A program made the translations under genes and the position numbers. Shown here piece by piece: positions 42,143 through 46,436 of a DNA stretch of 46,436 bases. Source of the stretch: G963674665 sp964609625 (GTDB lineage Bacteria > Desulfobacterota > Desulfovibrionia > Desulfovibrionales > Desulfovibrionaceae); NCBI GenBank assembly GCA_964609625.1, contig CAZSRS010000035.1:1-46436 (forward strand). Direction: 5' to 3'. Under the pieces are notes generated by a model, which saw only the letters and a list, made by a program, of their open reading frames with translations, did no database searches and was not told the DNA's origin. Positions within the stretch are counted from its first letter, which is position 1. Each line of letters opens with the position of its first letter.

Positions 42143-43876
42143 TCAGTTCTGGTCCAGGCCCCAGCCGGCGCGCACCTGCCCGCGCCAGGCCGCGAAGGCC
42201 TGGGCAAAGTCCTGCACCGGCAGCTCGGCCCGCTCGCCCGTGCGGCGGTCCTTGGCCTCGATCACGCCCCTGGCCAGGGCCTTGCCCCCGGCCACCAACT
42301 GCATGGGGCAGCCCACCAGGTCGGCGTCCTTGAACTTCACGCCGGGGCGCTCGTCGCGGTCGTCCAGCAGCACATCCACGCCGGCTCCCTGCAGGGCCGC
42401 GTAGAGTTCGTCGGCCCTGGCGCTGACTTCCGCGTCCTTGGGGTTGAGGTTGAGCAGCAGCACCTCGAACGGCGCAACCGGGGGCGGGAACACGATGCCG
42501 TTCTCGTCGTGATTCTGCTCGATGCAGGCTGCCACGATGCGCGAGACCCCGATGCCGTAGCAGCCCATGACCATGAACTGCTCCTTGCCGCTCTCGTCCA
42601 GGAAGGTGGCATTCATGGCCTGGGAGTACTTCAGTCCGAGCTTGAACACGTGCCCCACCTCGATGCCGCGGGTCAGTTGGATGCGGCCGCCGCACTTGGG
42701 GCAGGGGTCCGCCTCAGTGATGGTGCGCAGGTCCACATATGCCGTGACCTTGGCGTCCCGGGACAGGGAGAGGTTGACCACGTGGGCGTCGCTCTTGTTG
42801 GCGCCGGCCACCCAGCCGTCGTCGTGGGAGAGTTCCAGGTCCGCATACATGCGCTTGACCGAGAGCCCGGCCGGCCCGGCAAAGCCCACGGGCGCGGAAC
42901 TTGCCGCCAGGACTTGACCCGGCGTGGCCAACTCCAGGGAAGTCGCGCCCAGCAGGTTCTTGAGCTTGACCTCGTTGAGTTCGCGGTCGCCGCGCACCAG
43001 CGCGGCCACGATCTCGCCGTCGGCGTCGAAAAGCAGGGTCTTGACCACCCGCTCCGCCCCCACGTGGAGCATCTTGCAGACCTCCTCCACGGTGTGCGCG
43101 CCCGGCGTGCCCACCACTTCCATGGGGGGGCACTGGGCCGGCTCCGCCCCCTTGTCCACGCGCACCGGCGCTTTTTCCAGGTTGGCCGCGTACTCGCAAT
43201 CCGCACAGACCGCGATGACGTCCTCGCCGGTCTCGGCCAGGACCATGAATTCATGGGAAAAACTGCCGCCGATGGCCCCGGAGTCCGCCTCCACGGCGCG
43301 GAAACGCATGCCCATGCGCCGGAAGCAGCGCGTGTAGGCGTCGTACATGGCCTGGTAGCTCACGTTGGCGCCAGCCTCGTCCTTGTCGAAGGAGTAGGCG
43401 TCCTTCATCACGAACTCGCGGCCGCGCATCAGTCCAAAACGGGGGCGTATCTCGTCGCGGAACTTGGTCTGAATCTGGTACAGGTTGACGGGTAACTGCC
43501 TGTAGGAGCGGATCTCGCCGCGCACCAGGTCGGTGATGACCTCCTCGTGGGTGGGGCCCAGGCAGTAGTCGCGGTCGTTGCGGTCCACGAAGCGCAGAAG
43601 CTCGCGGCCGTAGACGTCCCAGCGGTCGGTCTCCTTCCAGAGATCTCCGGGCTGGACCATGGGCATGAGCACCTCCATGGCGCCGGCGCGGTTCATCTCC
43701 TCGCGCACCACCCGCCCCACCTTTTCCAGGGCGCGCAGCCCCAGGGGGAGGTAGGTGTAGATGCCCGAGGTGAGCTTGCGGATCATGCCGGCGCGCACCA
43801 ACAGCTTGTGGCTGACGACCTCGGCGTCGGCGGGCGCCTCCTTGAGAGTGGGAATGTAGTACCGGCTCCAGCGCAT
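42143..43876 (-). CDS. proS: Prolyl-tRNA synthetase (bacterial type)
   Basis: 577-residue class II aminoacyl-tRNA synthetase. Start MRWSRYYIPTLKEAPADAEVVSHKLLVRAGMIRKL and motif 2 (QIQTKFRDEIRPRFGLMRGREFVMKDAYSF), the editing INS domain (about 225-385), motif 3 GIGVSRIVAA and the C-terminal anticodon-binding domain are all visible. This is the long bacterial architecture. It is 28 bp downstream of ispG in the same operon. AAGGGGA lies upstream of ATG 43876. Confidence 0.97.
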   Translation of the reverse strand: MRWSRYYIPTLKEAPADAEVVSHKLLVRAGMIRKLTSGIYTYLPLGLRALEKVGRVVREEMNRAGAMEVLMPMVQPGDLWKETDRWDVYGRELLRFVDRNDRDYCLGPTHEEVITDLVRGEIRSYRQLPVNLYQIQTKFRDEIRPRFGLMRGREFVMKDAYSFDKDEAGANVSYQAMYDAYTRCFRRMGMRFRAVEADSGAIGGSFSHEFMVLAETGEDVIAVCADCEYAANLEKAPVRVDKGAEPAQCPPMEVVGTPGAHTVEEVCKMLHVGAERVVKTLLFDADGEIVAALVRGDRELNEVKLKNLLGATSLELATPGQVLAASSAPVGFAGPAGLSVKRMYADLELSHDDGWVAGANKSDAHVVNLSLSRDAKVTAYVDLRTITEADPCPKCGGRIQLTRGIEVGHVFKLGLKYSQAMNATFLDESGKEQFMVMGCYGIGVSRIVAACIEQNHDENGIVFPPPVAPFEVLLLNLNPKDAEVSARADELYAALQGAGVDVLLDDRDERPGVKFKDADLVGCPMQLVAGGKALARGVIEAKDRRTGERAELPVQDFAQAFAAWRGQVRAGWGLDQN

Positions 43877-43904
43877 GCGTGTGTCCCCTTGCGGCGAATC
43901 TCGA

Positions 43905-45017
43905 TTACAGGTTTTGGTTGCGGCGCTCCCGCAGGAACGCGTCCAGCTCGTCCATGAACGCGGGCAGGAGCCTGTCCCGCCCCTTGACCTTGCGCACCAC
44001 CTCGCCCTTGCGGAAAATGATGCCCAGCTCGCGCCCCCCTGCGATGCCGATGTCCGCCTCCCTGGCCTCGCCCGGCCCGTTGACCACGCAGCCCATCACC
44101 GCCACCTTGAAGACCTCGGTGACGCCGCGCAGCCGCGCCTCCACCTCCTCGGCCAGGGTGATCAGGTCGATCTCGGTCCTGCCGCAGGTGGGGCAGGAGA
44201 TGACCTCCGGACCGCGCTCCCCCAGGCCAAGGGAGCGCAGAATCTCCCAGGCCACGGCCGGCTCGGCCACGGGATCGTGGGTCAGGGACACGCGCAGGGT
44301 GTCGCCGATGCCCTCGGCCAGAAGCACGCCCAGGCCCACGGCGCTCTTCACTGCGCCGCGCACCAGGGTGCCGGCCTCGGTGACGCCGATGTGCAGGGGG
44401 TAGTCGCACTGCCGCGCCAGCAGCCGGTAGGCCTCGATGGTGTGCAACACGGAGGACGACTTGAGGGAAATCTTGGTCTGGTAAAAACCCCGCGCCTCGA
44501 GCAGGCGCACGTGGCCCAGGGCGCTCTCCACCATGGCCTGGGGCGTGGGGGCGCCGTACTTCCTGAGCAACTCCTTTTCCACGGAGCCGCTGTTCACGCC
44601 CACGCGGATCACCGCGCCGTGGGCCTTGGCCGCGTCCACCACCTTGTCCACGGGCGCGGCGCCGCCGATGTTGCCGGGGTTGATGCGCAGGCCCTTGAGC
44701 CCGGCCTCCAGGGCGGCCAGGGCCAGGCGGTGGTCGAAATGGATGTCGGCGATGAGCGGCACCGGCGCGGCATCGTTCAGGGGGCGCAGGGCCGCGGCCG
44801 CGCGCTCGTCCAGCACTGCCAGGCGCACCAGGCCGCAGCCGGCCTCGGCCAGGGCCGTAATCTGGGCCAGTGTGGCCTCCACGTCCCTGGTGTCGGTGTT
44901 GGTCATGCTCTGGACCACGATGGGCGCACCCCCGCCAATGGGAACCCCGCCCACGTCGATCCGCCTGGTGGCGCGTCGCTGTATGCCGTGCACTGTGGTC
45001 ATCTCCTCGTCGTCCAT
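43905..45017 (-). CDS. ispG: 4-hydroxy-3-methylbut-2-enyl diphosphate synthase
   Basis: Iron-sulfur enzyme of the MEP pathway converting ME-cPP to HMBPP. 370 residues. The N-terminal TIM barrel (PIVVQSMTNTDTRDVEATLAQI, ADIHFDHRLALAAL, LRINPGNIG, IRVGVNSGSVEKELL) is followed by the cluster domain with cysteines in SCPTCGRTEIDL and VMGCVVNGPGEAREADIG, three cluster ligands plus the conserved Glu. Start Met 45017 is used; Met 45002 (MTTVHG) directly follows GAGGAG with too short spacing. First gene of the ispG-to-dxs run. Confidence 0.95.
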   Translation of the reverse strand: MDDEEMTTVHGIQRRATRRIDVGGVPIGGGAPIVVQSMTNTDTRDVEATLAQITALAEAGCGLVRLAVLDERAAAALRPLNDAAPVPLIADIHFDHRLALAALEAGLKGLRINPGNIGGAAPVDKVVDAAKAHGAVIRVGVNSGSVEKELLRKYGAPTPQAMVESALGHVRLLEARGFYQTKISLKSSSVLHTIEAYRLLARQCDYPLHIGVTEAGTLVRGAVKSAVGLGVLLAEGIGDTLRVSLTHDPVAEPAVAWEILRSLGLGERGPEVISCPTCGRTEIDLITLAEEVEARLRGVTEVFKVAVMGCVVNGPGEAREADIGIAGGRELGIIFRKGEVVRKVKGRDRLLPAFMDELDAFLRERRNQNL

Positions 45018-45190
45018 GCGTGCTGGCTGTCTACGCCATTTTGCCTGCCAAGCCAAGAGCGGAACGCCCTTTGTCGTTCGGAGGAGAGGAAGGCAGCAAT
45101 GATGCACAAACAACTGAATAGGATGGGGATTGCGGATGCGGGGGAAGGTTTGAACGAGCCGGTCGGCTGGAAATGACCGCGCCCTGGGGC

Positions 45191-45610
45191 TCAGGCAGCC
45201 TGGACGGCAACCTCGACCTTGAGCCCGAGCACGGCGGCGGCCGCTTCCAGATGCTCCCAGCGGGAGTTGTGCCACAGGTCCAGCAGACGCCGCACGGCCT
45301 TGGGCGAGGTGCGCAACAGGGAGGCCAGCCGAACCTGGCTCACCCCTTGGGCACGCATGGCCTGGTAGATCGCCAGCTTGAGCACGGCCATGGCCGGCAG
45401 CTCCACGGCCGGCTCGCCCGGACTCATCGCGGCGGGAGCGGGAATGTCCTCGCCCTGGGACATGATGTGGTCGAGCATGGTCAGCAGCGCGTCCTGCCCC
45501 ATGGCCAGGGCGTCGGCCTCGTTGGCGCCGAAGCTCAGCACACCGGGCACGTCCGGGACCGTGACGATACAGGTATCTCCGTCCGGGGTGAGGGTGGCGG
45601 GGTAGCGCAT
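45191..45610 (-). CDS. HicB-family antitoxin with C-terminal HTH
   Basis: 139 residues. The N-terminal HicB fold (RYPATLTPDGDTCIVTVPDVPGVLSFGANEADAL) and the C-terminal helix-turn-helix (VSQVRLASLLRTSPKAVRRLLD) are typical of HicB antitoxins, which neutralise the HicA mRNA interferase and repress their own promoter. ATG 45610 overlaps the stop of an upstream fragment as TGATG. The upstream hicA is not intact, so this may be an orphan antitoxin. Confidence 0.82.
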   Translation of the reverse strand: MRYPATLTPDGDTCIVTVPDVPGVLSFGANEADALAMGQDALLTMLDHIMSQGEDIPAPAAMSPGEPAVELPAMAVLKLAIYQAMRAQGVSQVRLASLLRTSPKAVRRLLDLWHNSRWEHLEAAAAVLGLKVEVAVQAA

Positions 45611-45699
45611 CAGAGTACCTCCTCTGGGTCCAGCCCGAGTTGCTTGCAGATTTCTTTGCAAAAATCAGGATTCATGTCCGGGCTGTGGTGGGAGCACAT
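45610..45699 (-). pseudogene. Possible hicA remnant
   Basis: The open frame ending in the TGA that overlaps hicB's ATG encodes about 29 residues from Met 45699, ending MNPDFCKEICKQLGLDPEEV, which resembles the C-terminal helix of HicA toxins. A stop lies about 15 codons further upstream, and no dsRBD-like start is present. Overlap with hicB suggests a decayed toxin partner. A genuine tiny gene cannot be excluded. Confidence 0.4.
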
Positions 45700-45782
45700 A
45701 CCATAGGTCAGAACTGACCCAGCGGCAAGGAGGAATATAATTCAACTATTACGAATAGTAATGGCGCACATTCACTGATGCT

Positions 45783-45811
45783 TTGACATGAGTTTATTTT
45801 GTATGTAATAT
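45783..45811 (+). promoter_or_regulatory. Predicted sigma-70 promoter of the Fic/Doc-like gene
   Basis: TTGACA (45783-45788) and TAATAT (45806-45811) are 17 nt apart in AT-rich DNA, the best promoter match at the right edge, 87 bp before the start codon. Confidence 0.6.
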
Positions 45812-45897
45812 AAAAAGAATAGCTGCAATATATTCACATCTACTGGGCCATCTGACTGGCTGGTGGGACTTTCTAATACGGTGAATGCGGAGGCTGC

Positions 45898-46436
45898 ATG
45901 AATATCGCAATCCAAAAAGAATATGATCGATGGACAAAAATTGTTGGCCCCTATGATCCATACACTGGAAAAGTAACAATTGGACTTCACGAGGTTTTAC
46001 AGGCTCATTTTTTACTGGTAGATTATTTTTCCAAAACTGGAGAAGGCCTCGGTGGGATAGGTCCAAAAGATATAAACATGTTGCACTCCGCACTAGGAAG
46101 ACAATTTGTACAGTTTGGTGGTAAGCCTAAATGGAGTGATAGGATTGATATTTGTGCAACACTCATGTATGGCCTAATAAAAAATCATCCATTTCACGAC
46201 GCAAATAAAAGGACTGCATTTTTAATTTCTCTCTTGCATATGCAGAAAATTGGTAAAACTCCGACTGTTTCCCATAAAGAGTTTGAAGACTTTACTGTAG
46301 CAATAGCTGACAACACGCTTGCGACCTATGCGCTTCATCATAAAATCAAAAACCAATGTCAAGACTTCGATGTTCATATTATTTCTTTCTTTCTAAAAAA
46401 GAACACTCGCAACATTGATCTCAAGTCTAAAGTAAT
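45898..46436 (+). CDS. Fic/Doc-family protein, partial at window end
   Basis: An open frame from ATG 45898 (GGAGG at 45889-45893) runs off the window without a stop, covering at least 179 residues. HPFHDANKRTAFL matches the Fic/Doc catalytic signature HPFx-D/E-G/A-N-K/R-R, with Asp and Ala as in Doc-type members. The downstream helix LISLLHMQKIG also fits. Doc-type proteins phosphorylate EF-Tu and Fic proteins AMPylate targets; which applies is unknown. The gene is strikingly AT-rich against its GC-rich neighbours, a sign of horizontal transfer. No antitoxin (Phd-like) is seen upstream. Confidence 0.8.
   Translation, partial: MNIAIQKEYDRWTKIVGPYDPYTGKVTIGLHEVLQAHFLLVDYFSKTGEGLGGIGPKDINMLHSALGRQFVQFGGKPKWSDRIDICATLMYGLIKNHPFHDANKRTAFLISLLHMQKIGKTPTVSHKEFEDFTVAIADNTLATYALHHKIKNQCQDFDVHIISFFLKKNTRNIDLKSKV

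Overview
This 46.4 kb window is GC-rich bacterial chromosome. It most likely comes from a sulfate-reducing Desulfobacterota of the Desulfovibrio type. I infer this from gene content and order: htrA-hslU-argB, a chemotaxis operon carrying a HEAT-repeat protein and a ParA ATPase, an ispG-proS-xseA-M23-xseB-ispA-dxs operon, and a HesB-like selenoprotein. No rRNA is present, so no species is claimed.

Layout. 1-6.6 kb: tRNA-Arg(CCT), then htrA, hslU and argB on the plus strand, followed by convergent pyrR and a radical SAM/SPASM gene on the minus strand. 6.6-8.0 kb: two tandem HesB/IscA-like genes, the first with an in-frame TGA (selenocysteine) exactly where the second has Cys; each has its own near-identical terminator, and only the first has an FNR-type box. 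8.0-13.1 kb: a minus-strand set of FemAB-like acyltransferase, GT9 heptosyltransferase, CgeB-like glycosyltransferase and a PaaK-like adenylate-forming ligase, probably for surface glycan. 13.3-16.1 kb: trkA-trkH potassium uptake. 16.1-17.2 kb: an IS110 transposase remnant, tRNA-Pro(CGG) and a long non-coding stretch. 17.3-26.2 kb: cheB-HEAT-cheR-parA-cheW-cheY-cheA. 26.4-29.4 kb: a lipoprotein, a 24-residue membrane peptide, two small unknown proteins and htpX. 29.5-33.3 kb: an RsbW-like/GNAT fusion protein, an MBL-fold hydrolase, and a cupin plus deoxyhypusine-synthase-like pair. 33.5-36.3 kb: a FadD-type acyl-CoA ligase and an EamA transporter. 36.4-45.0 kb: the minus-strand isoprenoid/exonuclease VII/proS operon. 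45.2-46.4 kb: hicB with what looks like a decayed hicA, then an AT-rich Fic/Doc-type gene running off the window edge.

How parts work together. The che genes are packed or overlapping and should form one complete signalling pathway: kinase, coupling protein, response regulator, methyltransferase, methylesterase, and a ParA that probably positions the array. In the 37-45 kb operon, dxs, ispA and ispG serve the same MEP/polyprenyl pathway, while xseA and xseB encode the two subunits of exonuclease VII. The strongest candidates for a second look are the Sec/Cys HesB duplication with its asymmetric promoter, the RsbW-like/GNAT fusion with an altered N-box, the perfect 36-bp direct repeat ahead of argB, the cupin plus deoxyhypusine-synthase-like pair, and the AT-rich toxin-like right edge.
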